Source: Rhodospirillaceae bacterium (lineage in GTDB: Bacteria > Pseudomonadota > Alphaproteobacteria > Rhodospirillales > JABHCV01). Taken from it: a DNA stretch of 64,000 nt. Positions 7,743-16,713 of this stretch are shown piece by piece. Location of the stretch: the NCBI GenBank assembly GCA_018662005.1, contig JABJHA010000032.1:1-64000 (forward strand), in the 5' to 3' direction. The notes under the pieces are model-generated. The model worked only from the letters and a program-made list of their open reading frames with translations. It was not told the DNA's origin and did no database searches. Position 1 is the stretch's first letter; each line of letters begins with the position of its first letter. The position numbers and the translations under genes were made by a program.

Positions 7743-9052
7743 TGCTTGACCCCCAGTCGCTTTAAAAGTGACCCTGCGGGGCTGTCGGATGCAAAGGATG
7801 GCGGCTTTCCACGGCCTTTGAATTTTTTTCGGGCCAATGCACCCATGACCTCTGCCGTCACTTCATTTCCGCCCTGATCGCGCACGAAGCTTTCCGCCCT
7901 CACCCGCACGAAACGACGCACGAACGAAGGAATTCTCCCCAACCATTCTTCCGCGCCCGGCGTCCATGTCATGGTGCTTTCTTCTACCCCAAGAGGCTCG
8001 ATAATAGCGCCACCCTGAGGCTCGTACCCGCACAGGAAGTCCTCGCCCATCATGTTGCCGTCGCGGGCCAGAGGGCGGGCCCGGCAACCACCACACAATT
8101 TACTGTATTCGCAAGCCCCGCAACGTCCTTGTAGGGTGGGGCTGCGAAGCTGCTGAAATACCGGAGCATCTCGCCACAGCTCTGAGAATGAAGTTTCGCG
8201 TACATTACCGACAGAATTTTCCATGTAGGGACAGGGTGTCACCTCGCCCGTTGGGGTGACTCTGGCATAACGGGTACCGGCCAGGCAGCCGCCGGCTTCG
8301 TATCCGTGTGCCGTCGTTACTGGCCAGGATGGGTCAAGCTCAAGGGCCATGCGTTTGAAATGCGGTGCGCACTTGGCGCGTACGATCATACCGGTTTCAT
8401 CACGCGCCGCTTCGGTGACCTGGGCCAATACCCTTTCATAAGTCTCAAGCGATATGTTGGTGACCTTCTCGCCGCGCCCGGTGCAGACCAGGAAAAAAAC
8501 GTTGAAAACGAAGGCCCCGGATTCCCGTGCAAAGGCGATCATGTCATCCAGCTCATCGGCATTGTCGTTGGTTACTGAAAAATGAATTTGAAACCGCAGA
8601 TCATTGTTGCGACAGGCATCAATACCGGCCATGGCTTTTTCCCATGCTCCGGGCTGGCCGCGAAAGTCGTCATGATAAGCCGGATCAAGGGAATCGATGC
8701 TGATGCCAATACCCTGCACACCGGCTTCCTTCAGGGCCTTGGCCCGTGCGTCATTTAGCATGGTGCCATTGGAACCGACGACAACCATCAAACCATGATC
8801 GCTGGCATGAGTCGCCAATTCACCAAGGTCTCGACGCATCATCGGTTCGCCACCGGTCAGAACGATCATGGTTTCATCACTCATGGCGGCGATGTTATCG
8901 ATCACGAATTTTACTTCATCCGTGTTCAATTCTGAGCCATCGCCGTTTTGACGGGTCCCGGCATCAAGATAGCAATGGGCGCACTCAAGATTGCACCGCT
9001 GGGTCAGATTAAGGGCGACCAGAAAAGGTTCCTTGGGGTCGGAAACCACCAA
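7739..9052 (-). CDS. Radical SAM/SPASM tetrapyrrole-type enzyme (NirJ/AhbD-like) with C-terminal PCP_red domain
   Basis: The product is about 437 residues. The radical SAM cluster motif is CNLECAHC near the N terminus, followed by a GGEP motif. A SPASM-like Cys-rich C-terminal region carries CLAGT, CPYME, CGACEYSKLCGGCRARP and FLCGYEP. This layout is that of NirJ and AhbD, which modify heme precursors. A PCP_red-like helical domain follows (WTPGAEEWLGRIPSFVRRFV, near residue 370). The longer open frame overlaps the upstream gene. I place the start at TTG 9052, 8 bases after a GGAGGA at 9061-9066; GTG 9049 is an alternative. Translational coupling to hemY and to the UspA gene suggests one pathway. 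The substrate is inferred only to be a tetrapyrrole. Confidence 0.8.
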   Translation of the reverse strand: MVVSDPKEPFLVALNLTQRCNLECAHCYLDAGTRQNGDGSELNTDEVKFVIDNIAAMSDETMIVLTGGEPMMRRDLGELATHASDHGLMVVVGSNGTMLNDARAKALKEAGVQGIGISIDSLDPAYHDDFRGQPGAWEKAMAGIDACRNNDLRFQIHFSVTNDNADELDDMIAFARESGAFVFNVFFLVCTGRGEKVTNISLETYERVLAQVTEAARDETGMIVRAKCAPHFKRMALELDPSWPVTTAHGYEAGGCLAGTRYARVTPTGEVTPCPYMENSVGNVRETSFSELWRDAPVFQQLRSPTLQGRCGACEYSKLCGGCRARPLARDGNMMGEDFLCGYEPQGGAIIEPLGVEESTMTWTPGAEEWLGRIPSFVRRFVRVRAESFVRDQGGNEVTAEVMGALARKKFKGRGKPPSFASDSPAGSLLKRLGVKQ

Positions 9053-9056
9053 CGGG

Positions 9057-10736
9057 CTAGTCCTCCGCGTCCGCTGTTTTTGTGTGGCCGCCATCCAACA
9101 TTGCCTGGTGCATGGCCTTGCGGGCTTCCTCAAGCCCGGCCTCGACGATTTCAAGGGTAATGTCGCTCGCCCCACGCGCCCGTGCCACTTCCTCGATACG
9201 GGCCTTGGTCTTTTCACGCATACCGTCGGGAACCCGTGAAATACGCGCCAATGAAGCTGCCGCCCAGGTGAACTCGTCTGTTTTTGCGGCCGTCTTGTCC
9301 AGGAACGCCTGAACATGTTCGACACCGATTTCAGACGCACCTTCACGCCGGGCTTTCTTTTCTGCCCTAAGCATAATCCCGGCGGCAATATCGTTATCCC
9401 CGGTTGCATCGACCAGCGCCATGGCCTCAGGGGCCCATTTCAAGGCCTCCTCTCCGGTTTCCTTGGCCCGGTGTGCCGGACAACCTTTAGGCATCAACTG
9501 TTGGCTAACAACATCGACGATGTCCCGGGTAATAAAGGTGTGACCATGTTCCTGGGCGTGGCGGATGACCGCCTTGCGCGCCATTCCACGGGCGAATTCA
9601 GGGGCCCGGCCTAACAAGTCCTCGGCCTCGTTACTCCATGAAATCGTTTCCTCTGCAATGACCTCAAAGGGTGGCCGGTGCGAGGTCTGGCCAAGCCAGA
9701 CATGGCAAGGAGCGGTGCGAAGCAAATTTTCAGCATTGCCGCCAATATCCAGATCATCATCGACATGAACACCGGTCTTGCCGATAACCAAAAGGCTTGC
9801 GTTTACGTCGATCAAATAATCCAGGATCGCTTTGAAAACTTTGCCGTCAAGCAGCTTGGTCGTCAGTTCGACGCCTTCATCGGCGGCGGTTCGTTGAGCA
9901 ATTTCAAGGTGCGACTGATAGATCTTGGCGATACCGTCATCGATCAGTTCTTCATGCAGCTGTTCCTGTTCCTTGAAACGGAAGACCTTTCCGGCTTCGT
10001 CGCTAAGAACACCGGCAATCTTGTTAAAGGCGACATAGTGATAATAAGGGTCATAAGCGGCGACGGCGTGAACTTCGACCCCAAGACGCCGACCGATATC
10101 CAGTGCCGTCATCAAGGCACCATTGGAAAGTTCCGATCCATCAATACCGACGACAATCGGGCCATCGCCAATCGAACGGTTGGAATCCTTTATGACCAAT
10201 GTGTCGATGGGGCTGCGTCTTACCACCCTTTCACAAACAGTGCCGATCAGGCTGCCCGGTACAGCGCCCAGGCCAAGCGCCCCCAGAGTCAGCACATCGT
10301 AATTTCCACTGCTGGCGGCCTCGACAATACGAGCGTAGTTCTTGCCTTCGGGGCTTAGACGATGAAATGGCAATTCAGCTTTTTCGCAAGCCTCTGCCGC
10401 GACGTCATGGTAGCTGTCGGATATGATGTTCAGGCCGCGCGTGATCAGGCTGTCATGAACATCGCGCTGATACATCATTTCCTCTTCTTCCAGATAACGT
10501 TCCGGCAATCCGCCTTCCATCTGCTTGAAGCGCCGGTCGTGCAACATGGCGGCGTAAGCATGGATTCCGGTAATTTCACCATCGGCAGATTTGGCAAGAC
10601 GTACGGATTCTTCAAGCGCCCGGTCAGAGTATTCCGATGCATCCAGGGCGACCAGAACACGGCCCAGCTTGGCGGCACCACCTGTAACTTCAACTTCATC
10701 TGAAGCAACTTTTTGGGACTGGTTTTGTGGCGTCAT
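9057..10736 (-). CDS. Tandem UspA protein fused to a PCP_red domain array
   Basis: The 559-residue protein has a UspA domain at about 24-185 (VLVALDASEYSDRALEESV) and a second at about 192-355 (VVGIDGSELSNGALMTALD). The C-terminal third carries three PCP_red-like helical units: FEVIAEETISWSNEAEDLLG, LKWAPEAMALVDATGDNDIA and FTWAAASLARISRVPDGMRE. PCP_red is the small helical domain known from the end of the dark protochlorophyllide reductase BchB subunit. Fusion to UspA is unusual and repeats the domain found in the adjoining radical SAM enzyme. The ribosome site aaaggaaa precedes the ATG. A role in tetrapyrrole or cytochrome maturation under stress is an inference. Confidence 0.8.
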   Translation of the reverse strand: MTPQNQSQKVASDEVEVTGGAAKLGRVLVALDASEYSDRALEESVRLAKSADGEITGIHAYAAMLHDRRFKQMEGGLPERYLEEEEMMYQRDVHDSLITRGLNIISDSYHDVAAEACEKAELPFHRLSPEGKNYARIVEAASSGNYDVLTLGALGLGAVPGSLIGTVCERVVRRSPIDTLVIKDSNRSIGDGPIVVGIDGSELSNGALMTALDIGRRLGVEVHAVAAYDPYYHYVAFNKIAGVLSDEAGKVFRFKEQEQLHEELIDDGIAKIYQSHLEIAQRTAADEGVELTTKLLDGKVFKAILDYLIDVNASLLVIGKTGVHVDDDLDIGGNAENLLRTAPCHVWLGQTSHRPPFEVIAEETISWSNEAEDLLGRAPEFARGMARKAVIRHAQEHGHTFITRDIVDVVSQQLMPKGCPAHRAKETGEEALKWAPEAMALVDATGDNDIAAGIMLRAEKKARREGASEIGVEHVQAFLDKTAAKTDEFTWAAASLARISRVPDGMREKTKARIEEVARARGASDITLEIVEAGLEEARKAMHQAMLDGGHTKTADAED

Positions 10737-10754
10737 GTGGGTTTCCTTTTTTTA

Positions 10755-11273
10755 CTAGAACAGCGGGTGACTGTCGTCTTTGGCTTCTTTCAATGTCGCC
10801 CCCATGTGAGAGGCGCCACCAACCATCTTCCATTGTCCATCAATTCTCGTCAGCCAGTGGTTGAGCATGATCCAGCGATCAACAGCCAGAAAATCGCCAC
10901 CCTTTTTCTCAATCCCCATCAAAGCGCCTGTGCAATTGAGAATGGCGTCGCCACCGGTGACATGGATGTTTGAAAAGGCGTGAATGGAATAAAGATCATC
11001 GTAGGCATTAAAGATTTCAAGCCACATGAAGCGCAGCTGCCGCTTGGTGATGCCCTGGTGCAGGTAATCATCCGCGTAAAGCGCCATGATGCGGTCAATG
11101 TCTTCGGCCTTAAGCGCCGCTTCCACTTCATCATAAAAAGCCCGGAATTCCTGCATGGCTTCATAATTTGCGACAATCTGATCTTCTTCCGGCAACTGAA
11201 TGTCGGCCCGCGCCGGGGTTGCTGCGAGCACGAAGGCCGCCAGCAGAACCATCAAGAAATTTGATTTTCTCAT
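10755..11273 (-). CDS. Periplasmic SnoaL/DUF4440-like (NTF2-fold) protein
   Basis: The 172-residue protein has a clear signal peptide (FLMVLLAAFVLAATPARA). The body has the alternating helix and sheet pattern of NTF2/SnoaL folds, with FRAFYDEVEAALKAEDIDRI, MALYADDYLHQG and GGDAILNCTGALMGIE. No catalytic residues can be identified. Its ATG overlaps the stop of the 11270-11479 gene and has a GGAGG site, so it belongs to the cytochrome operon. The role is unknown; it may bind a small ligand in the periplasm. Confidence 0.7.
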   Translation of the reverse strand: MRKSNFLMVLLAAFVLAATPARADIQLPEEDQIVANYEAMQEFRAFYDEVEAALKAEDIDRIMALYADDYLHQGITKRQLRFMWLEIFNAYDDLYSIHAFSNIHVTGGDAILNCTGALMGIEKKGGDFLAVDRWIMLNHWLTRIDGQWKMVGGASHMGATLKEAKDDSHPLF

Positions 11274-11479
11274 ACTTTTTTTCCTCCATCAGATTGGCGG
11301 CGAGACGCACCCATGGCGGCGCCGAGCGCAAACAACACTATTCCAGTCATAAAAATTCCCGCATGAAACGGATTAACTTCCATTGATCCGCGCCACGACA
11401 ACATCATGTCGAGGGAACCGAGAATGATCAGGATAACTCCAAATATTTTTGTTACGACGCCTTTTGGGTTTGTTGCCAT
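11270..11479 (-). CDS. Small two-helix membrane protein
   Basis: This 69-residue protein has two predicted helices (IFGVILIILGSLDMML and AGIFMTGIVLFALGAAMGA) joined by a short loop, with basic ends. It starts just after the stop of the EB_dh cytochrome gene and overlaps the next gene by four bases, so it is part of the same operon. I do not recognise a family. An accessory subunit of the neighbouring cytochrome complex is plausible but unproven. Confidence 0.65.
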   Translation of the reverse strand: MATNPKGVVTKIFGVILIILGSLDMMLSWRGSMEVNPFHAGIFMTGIVLFALGAAMGASRRQSDGGKKV

Positions 11480-11482
11480 GGC

Positions 11483-13024
11483 TTAGACCTCTTGATCCTT
11501 TGCAGCACTTTTGGCCCACCAGACCAAGCCACCAAAAATTATACCGGCGACGATTAACGCCAATATGTATGGTTTGGCGCTATCCGCAGGTTTAAGCAGC
11601 AACCAATACCACGTGGTGCGCGTATGCTTGGTTCCGGTCTCAGAGTTGGAGCCATCCCAGTTTGCAAAGGCGATGGGAATGAAGCGCCCTTCAACAAGTT
11701 GCAAGTCGCTTTCGGCGTTGGAAGTGCTCAACGGTCGTTTCATAACCACCCGCCATGTTCCATCCTTGTAGGCGCTGCTGGCCACCAGGCCGATGTTGGC
11801 GGCATCTCTTTCTTCGATATTTTCAGAACCGGTAGCATTTGCGGCACTGACTGATTGGGGTGTTTCGGAAGTACCGCTGCGCCAGGTCAGTAAATTGACC
11901 GGGTTATTTGTGTCACCATTGATGAAGTACGGTTTCTGCGTGCCTTCCGGTATGGTCACCGGCAATTGCACGGAAATCATGTCTTCAAAGGGTACCTTAT
12001 CGGCGATCTTGTCGATGTCGGGATCGCCCGGAATACTTCTGGTGCGATCATCCCACTCCAGCATCATCGCCAGTTCCGTTTCGTTATAAAAAGCGCTGAG
12101 CGTGATGGTGTCATTGGAATAGGTGAACACCCGTTCTTTTTCAAAAATTTGCGGCACCATCATGAAAGTGGTCAGTTCCGCCGTGTCCCAGGCCGGATCG
12201 TTTGGATCGGACGGCACATCACCTTCGATACGGTTGGCCTTGACCACGGTGTTTTCAGCCGCCACGACCTTGTCGGTCTTGGCCAGCGACTGGACATAGT
12301 TGGCGACATTCCAGCGGTCCTCGACAGAAAGTTTAACCTTGCTCTTGGGGTTGGCGAAGGACGGCATCTGGGTGCCGGGAATCCCGGTCGAGACACGGGT
12401 GAAAATGTCCTTAGGATCGTTAGAACCCCGGAAAGTCCATGGCTTGGTCAGGTTGCGCGGCCACGTGCGCTCGCCGTTATCGCCTTTCAACTTCTTGATG
12501 CCATCGCCCTTACCGTCCTGGCCATGGCATTCTGAGCAGCGATCGCCTTCATGGAACAATTCCTTTCCCTTGGCGATGCTGGCTTCCGACGTCGCCACCT
12601 GGGTGCCGTAGTCGACGCTCACACCGGGCTCTTCTTCCAGTTCAGCGAAGGCCTTGATATAGGCGACCAAATCCCAGCGGTCCTGCTCATCCTTCAGGAT
12701 ATCCTTCCACCCCGGCATGTCGGTTCCCGGCATACCGTCGGAGATCATGCGGAAGAGATCGGCGTCGTTGGGGAAGTCCTCGTCGAAGGGGGTCGTGATG
12801 ATCTTGTAAAGACCACCGGTGAAGTCACGCGGTGGCGGCACCAGCAAATCCCCGGCAGGTCCGTCGCCCTCGCCTTCTTCGCCGTGGCACCAGACACAAC
12901 GCTTCATGTAAATCTTTTCGCCATTTTCAACATCGCCAGGGGCCGCCACTGACGGGCCACCGGTGATGGTTCCGGCAATCAAGGCTACAAAGGCAAGCCC
13001 TTTGAATAATTTAAAAGTCATCAT
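11483..13024 (-). CDS. Di-heme cytochrome c fused to ethylbenzene-dehydrogenase-gamma-type heme domain (module 1)
   Basis: The product is about 513 residues. It has a signal peptide to about residue 28, two cytochrome c domains (CVWCH at 43-47 and CSECH near 160), then an EB_dh-like domain. That domain shows DPNDPAWDTAE, LMMLEWDD-type and VNLLTWRSG motifs, then TWRVVMKRPL and FANWDGSNSETG. A C-terminal membrane helix follows (YILALIVAGIIFGGLVWW). EB_dh domains are the heme b gamma subunits of DMSO-reductase type II enzymes such as nitrite oxidoreductase; no type II catalytic subunit occurs here. It is paralogous to the protein at 17973. Its start overlaps the upstream stop (ATGATGA); I use ATG 13024. 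Confidence 0.83.
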   Translation of the reverse strand: MMTFKLFKGLAFVALIAGTITGGPSVAAPGDVENGEKIYMKRCVWCHGEEGEGDGPAGDLLVPPPRDFTGGLYKIITTPFDEDFPNDADLFRMISDGMPGTDMPGWKDILKDEQDRWDLVAYIKAFAELEEEPGVSVDYGTQVATSEASIAKGKELFHEGDRCSECHGQDGKGDGIKKLKGDNGERTWPRNLTKPWTFRGSNDPKDIFTRVSTGIPGTQMPSFANPKSKVKLSVEDRWNVANYVQSLAKTDKVVAAENTVVKANRIEGDVPSDPNDPAWDTAELTTFMMVPQIFEKERVFTYSNDTITLSAFYNETELAMMLEWDDRTRSIPGDPDIDKIADKVPFEDMISVQLPVTIPEGTQKPYFINGDTNNPVNLLTWRSGTSETPQSVSAANATGSENIEERDAANIGLVASSAYKDGTWRVVMKRPLSTSNAESDLQLVEGRFIPIAFANWDGSNSETGTKHTRTTWYWLLLKPADSAKPYILALIVAGIIFGGLVWWAKSAAKDQEV

Positions 13025-13788
13025 TCGTGCCCCCATGATCTGGGCTCGTAGCCGGTGTAGTCATAGAGGAACAAAATGACCTTCCAAATCTCTTCTTCTG
13101 TCAGGAAATCCTCCCAGACGGGCATGGCCGACAGCCAGGGCGTCGCTTCTTTTGGCAGGCCGGGACCACCTGTGGAAATACGCCAGAACAGATAAGCTTC
13201 CTGCAATTGGGCGATGGTGCCAATGTCCTGGAAATTAAGTGGCACAGGGTTCAACCCCTGCGCATAGGGCCCCTTACCATCGAGCTTGTCGCCATGACAG
13301 TATTGGCAGTTCTTGATGTAGACGGCGCCACCTTCCATGACCAACTCTGCGAACTTTTCCGGATCTTCCTTTTCAAACTTGCGATACGGGTTTTCCAGGG
13401 TCAGAAGGTTGTAGCGTTTGCCAAAGACCTTGACCGCCGCAGGCGGGGCCGGGTGAATAGTGCGCAATTCCAGTGGCGCTTCAAAACTGGGCTTCATTTG
13501 CTGATAGGTAAACCAGCCGAAGAACAGCGGCACCACCACGAATACGACATTACGAAGCATTTTTTTGGACGGGTCTTCAACCAGCGCCTTTATCGGGCCG
13601 ACGATTTCCTCGGTGCTTTCCTCATTGAAGGTAAACACCATGTAAGTGCCGGCGACGACGAAGAACATATACATGTTAAGCAGGCTGGACGGAATGACCT
13701 GTTCCAGAATGACATCAAAGACCAGAACGAATCCGCCGTAAACGCCGACAAGGACGAGAATGGCTTGCAGTAGTCGGGGTATTTTCAC
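13021..13788 (-). CDS. Membrane-anchored mono-heme cytochrome c (module 1)
   Basis: The 255-residue protein has two N-terminal membrane helices (about 8-27 and 38-53) and a third at about 80-97 (NVVFVVVPLFFGWFTY). A periplasmic cytochrome c domain carries one CQYCH site near residue 162. The later MPVWEDFLTEEEIWKVILFL is the typical distal-ligand region, with Met as probable sixth ligand. It is paralogous to the protein at 19653, which shares the RIQHP/RTIHP region, the CxxCHGD motif and GGPGLP-EATPW. It overlaps the downstream EB_dh cytochrome and probably docks it on the membrane. Confidence 0.82.
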   Translation of the reverse strand: MKIPRLLQAILVLVGVYGGFVLVFDVILEQVIPSSLLNMYMFFVVAGTYMVFTFNEESTEEIVGPIKALVEDPSKKMLRNVVFVVVPLFFGWFTYQQMKPSFEAPLELRTIHPAPPAAVKVFGKRYNLLTLENPYRKFEKEDPEKFAELVMEGGAVYIKNCQYCHGDKLDGKGPYAQGLNPVPLNFQDIGTIAQLQEAYLFWRISTGGPGLPKEATPWLSAMPVWEDFLTEEEIWKVILFLYDYTGYEPRSWGHE

Positions 13789-13800
13789 CGCATTCTCCTC

Positions 13801-14613
13801 CTATTTCAGTCCACTTAGGTATTCGGTCAGGCGTTCGATTTCGACGGCGAACATCACGTCCCCCAGATCATCAGGCATGATGTCTTCTTCAAAACCTTCG
13901 GCAATTTCAGCATTGGGATAAAGGATTGCCCGGCGCAGGTATTCCCGATCACGCGTCGCCCCTATCTTGCTCAAATCGGGGCCAAGATCGCCTTCATCCT
14001 CGCCGATGATGTGACACGTACCGCAGCCGAATTCGGCGGCAATTTCAATGGGGTCTTCCAAAGGCTCGCGCTCTTCAACTTCCGCCTCTTCTTCTTCCGC
14101 GTCGCCCGCGTCGGTTGGGATCTCGACGGTGACTTCGGCGCCGCCGGAATCCTGAAGGAAGGCGACAACAGCCAGAAGCTCGGCCTCTAACAAACCGATA
14201 GATCCCCCTGAAACATCAGGCATGGGGCTAATCGTGTCACCACTGCCGGCCTTGCCAAACCCGGCGACCACGTAAGCGGAAGGCTTGATCATGGATTCTA
14301 TTATGTATCCGGCCAGATCATTCGCCTCGCCCTCGTACCTGGCATCGGCCAGTCGTTCTTTAGTATTAGGAATGATTTGCTCAAGCATGGGAGCGCGTCC
14401 CAGTTCGTTATGGCACAGTTTGCATGTGCCCTTGCCGTTCAGAACCCTGTCCCCCAGTGCAATAAACTGATCCATGGTCATGGCACCGAGATCAATTTTT
14501 TCCTGCACGGGCGGAGGCGCCGGTTCAATGCGTGGAATGCCGAAGTTGGAAAACCCGGCGAAACCGGCAATGGTTAAAAGAGAAAACCCGATAACTGCAA
14601 GGAATTGTTTCAT
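13801..14613 (-). CDS. Di-heme cytochrome c (module 1)
   Basis: The product is about 270 residues, with an N-terminal signal-anchor (FLAVIGFSLLTIAGFAGFS). It has two heme c sites, CKLCH near 63 and CGTCH near 200, joined by a very acidic linker (AGDAEEEEAEVEEREPLEDP). The open frame extends upstream into the bd-like gene. The ATG at 14613, with GGAAGGAA ahead of it, is the sensible start. It is the counterpart of the protein at 20620 in module 2. By position it should link the bd-like protein to the other cytochromes of the module. Confidence 0.8.
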   Translation of the reverse strand: MKQFLAVIGFSLLTIAGFAGFSNFGIPRIEPAPPPVQEKIDLGAMTMDQFIALGDRVLNGKGTCKLCHNELGRAPMLEQIIPNTKERLADARYEGEANDLAGYIIESMIKPSAYVVAGFGKAGSGDTISPMPDVSGGSIGLLEAELLAVVAFLQDSGGAEVTVEIPTDAGDAEEEEAEVEEREPLEDPIEIAAEFGCGTCHIIGEDEGDLGPDLSKIGATRDREYLRRAILYPNAEIAEGFEEDIMPDDLGDVMFAVEIERLTEYLSGLK

Positions 14614-14617
14614 CTTT

Positions 14618-16447
14618 CTATTCCTTCCAGAACCCGGCAGCATCGGTCTTCTGACCGCTGATTTGGGCAAGCCAGAAGACGAAGATAACCATCGCCATGA
14701 ACATGATCGTTGCCACCGATATGACATTCGTCGCGTAACCGAGCGAAGGCGTGAAGGCGTCGGGTGAATTGTCACGGAAAACATCAACAACGTGCCAGTG
14801 CTGGCGAATGCCTGATCTGATGTAGCCCATCAGGCCCATTAGCCAGGTGAAGGATACGGCCAACAGGAACAAGGCGTACTGGGAGCGTGGTGGCACGCGG
14901 CCCCAGCGCTGCGGCGCCACCTCCCTGGCGTTCTTGTAAATCATTGAATCGATCACCGTCGAGATCACAATAACAGCCAGTGTCGTCAACACCTGCGGGA
15001 TTGACGCTGCCACCTTGTAGACGGTGTTGGTGAAATAGCCGTGATAGATGCCAAGAAAGAAGATGTTGGCGAATGCCATGGTAAACAAGGCGATTTGGGC
15101 GGCGTTGCCGGCCTTGATCCAATCGACCGTCGCGATCTTGTTGGCCCGTCTGTAATAAAGGAAGCTCAGATAGGTCAAAAGGATCATCAGGTTCACGGCG
15201 GTGTTCTTGGCCGGCATGATGCCAAGCGGCCCCAGGTATTTGTGATAAGGCCCGCCAAGAGCTTTCAGTTCCTCGTTGCTTAGCACCAGTGTGTGCGGTG
15301 TAAACCAGACCAGGAAGGCGGCGACGATGAAGAAACCCAGATACTTCATGTATTTGTAATAACGCACGCCACCTTCACTGCGCCCCAGACCACACCAGAG
15401 ATAGTAGTTGGCCGACAGGAACAAGGTGCCGATCAGCACCGCCTGAATGATAAACAACCAGGCGAAGATGCCACCCATCAGGGTGATGCCCATTTGCTGA
15501 CTGTAAGCGTAGATTTCCGCCACCAGATAGTATCCGGCGAAGGGCAGCGGCAGTAGGCCTGCGATGGCCACGAAGTTGGCGTTGTAGCCCATCCAGTCGT
15601 AATGGGCCTTTTCTTCAGGCGTGCGGGCGCTAAGAAACTTGTATGCCGCGTAAGCGCCAATGATCGAACCGCCGTAAGCGATGTTGGCGACAAAGCGGTG
15701 CAGGTTGATCGGGTTCCACAGGAAGTTATGCATGGCGTCCCAGACCTGTCCGTTGAAGACGCCGGCGGCATCTACCGCTTCGGGACTCATCATGAAGGTC
15801 AGCCACGAATTAGCCAGCAGCATCAAAACCGTACCGACAGCATTGAGCAGAAGCCCGATGGTCAGATGCACCCATTTCCTGAACGGGCCTTGCAACCAGT
15901 GCCAGCCATAATAATAAATATACAGGCACGCGCTTTCAGCGAAGAAAATCAGCGCGTAATAGATCATCGTCTCTTTAAAGATAGAGGTCATATAGGCCAT
16001 GACATGGGGGTAGAAGACCAGCAATCCCATGGTCAAAAGGCCGCCGACGATAGCGGTCAGGGAATAAGCCGTCAGGCTGACCTTGATAAATTCGTAAGCC
16101 ATATTGTCGTAGCGTTTGTCCCGGGTCTTCATGCCAATGGCTTCGATGATGAAAACAAATATGGGAACGGCCAAAACGAAAGCGGCAAACCAGAGGTGCA
16201 ACTGGGCCGCGATCCAGACAAAAATGCGGCCGTTAAACCCTAAGAAACTGGGATAATCCTTTTCAGTGGTTTGCGGGGCTGGCTGATAGGGTGAAACGTC
16301 AAGAGCGGCGTCTGCTGCTACTTCTTCAGCGGCAAAAGCCAAACCGGCATCCAGTCCGGATGAAACAATCGGAACAATGAACAAGCCCAGCAAAAGCGCC
16401 AGCAGCACTCCGGTTATTTTGCTTGGAATTCTCGGCTTCATTTTCAT
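14618..16447 (-). CDS. Cytochrome bd subunit I (CydA)-like membrane protein (module 1)
   Basis: The 609-residue protein has a cleavable-looking N-terminal segment followed by some 12-14 membrane helices. The CydA-like core shows QLHLWFAAFVLAVPIFVFII, where His corresponds to the N-terminal heme-ligand helix, and FFAESACLYIYYYGW, matching the ESTFVGLFFFGW region of CydA. Further motifs are ANSWLTFMMSP and HRFVANIAYGG. It is longer than a normal CydA and no CydB partner is encoded here. Members of this superfamily that sit with cytochromes c instead of CydB (OR-C/OR-N type families) are thought to take electrons from cytochrome c. It is paralogous to the protein at 21603. Whether it reduces oxygen or another acceptor is not known. 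Confidence 0.78.
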   Translation of the reverse strand: MKMKPRIPSKITGVLLALLLGLFIVPIVSSGLDAGLAFAAEEVAADAALDVSPYQPAPQTTEKDYPSFLGFNGRIFVWIAAQLHLWFAAFVLAVPIFVFIIEAIGMKTRDKRYDNMAYEFIKVSLTAYSLTAIVGGLLTMGLLVFYPHVMAYMTSIFKETMIYYALIFFAESACLYIYYYGWHWLQGPFRKWVHLTIGLLLNAVGTVLMLLANSWLTFMMSPEAVDAAGVFNGQVWDAMHNFLWNPINLHRFVANIAYGGSIIGAYAAYKFLSARTPEEKAHYDWMGYNANFVAIAGLLPLPFAGYYLVAEIYAYSQQMGITLMGGIFAWLFIIQAVLIGTLFLSANYYLWCGLGRSEGGVRYYKYMKYLGFFIVAAFLVWFTPHTLVLSNEELKALGGPYHKYLGPLGIMPAKNTAVNLMILLTYLSFLYYRRANKIATVDWIKAGNAAQIALFTMAFANIFFLGIYHGYFTNTVYKVAASIPQVLTTLAVIVISTVIDSMIYKNAREVAPQRWGRVPPRSQYALFLLAVSFTWLMGLMGYIRSGIRQHWHVVDVFRDNSPDAFTPSLGYATNVISVATIMFMAMVIFVFWLAQISGQKTDAAGFWKE

Positions 16448-16455
16448 GTTCCCGT

Positions 16456-16572
16456 TTAGCCGTGAAAGAACAGAGTGAGCCCTTGCGCGCTCATCAGAGC
16501 GTAATCAAGGGCGAAGAACAAAACGCCGAACGCGACGGCAGCAACGACAAAAGCTACGAAAGAGTTGGTCAC
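16456..16572 (-). CDS. Tiny single-helix membrane protein (38 aa), candidate bd-like accessory subunit
   Basis: A GTG-started frame with AGAGGAAG a few bases upstream encodes one long hydrophobic helix (FVAFVVAAVAFGVLFFALDY) and a short tail ending in HG. It ends 9 bases before the CydA-like gene at 16447. Single-helix subunits such as CydX, CydH and CcoQ are typical of oxidases, so an accessory role is a reasonable inference. No homologue could be checked. Confidence 0.55.
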   Translation of the reverse strand: MTNSFVAFVVAAVAFGVLFFALDYALMSAQGLTLFFHG

Positions 16573-16614
16573 GGTCTTCCTCTCTTATTCAAAGGCGTCG
16601 GTTAGACGGCCCTG

Positions 16615-16713
16615 TCACAGGAACCAGATAAAAAATGCCAGGCAACCACACGCAACAACGCTGAATAATGCCGGGCCTGCCCATGGGTATTTGTTTTCTG
16701 GCTCTTCGTTCAT
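16615..16713 (-). CDS. Tiny single-helix membrane protein (32 aa)
   Basis: The frame starts at ATG 16713 (an ATG at 16719 would add two residues). It encodes an acidic N terminus (MNEEPENKYPWAG) and one helix (ALFSVVACGCLAFFIWFL) that runs to the stop. It lies 42 bp upstream of the 38-residue gene and in the same orientation. Size, topology and position match small oxidase subunits. The ribosome site (GGAA) is weak. Confidence 0.45.
   Translation of the reverse strand: MNEEPENKYPWAGPALFSVVACGCLAFFIWFL

Noticed and set aside
9053-9409. N-terminal extension of the radical SAM gene to 9409
   Set aside because: It overlaps the end of the UspA gene by 353 bases, encodes an Arg/Pro-rich shadow, and a good ribosome site supports the start near 9052.
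14614-14790. N-terminal extension of the module 1 di-heme cytochrome
   Set aside because: It overlaps the CydA-like gene and the sequence is Arg/Ser-rich shadow. The ATG at 14613 gives a proper signal-anchor.
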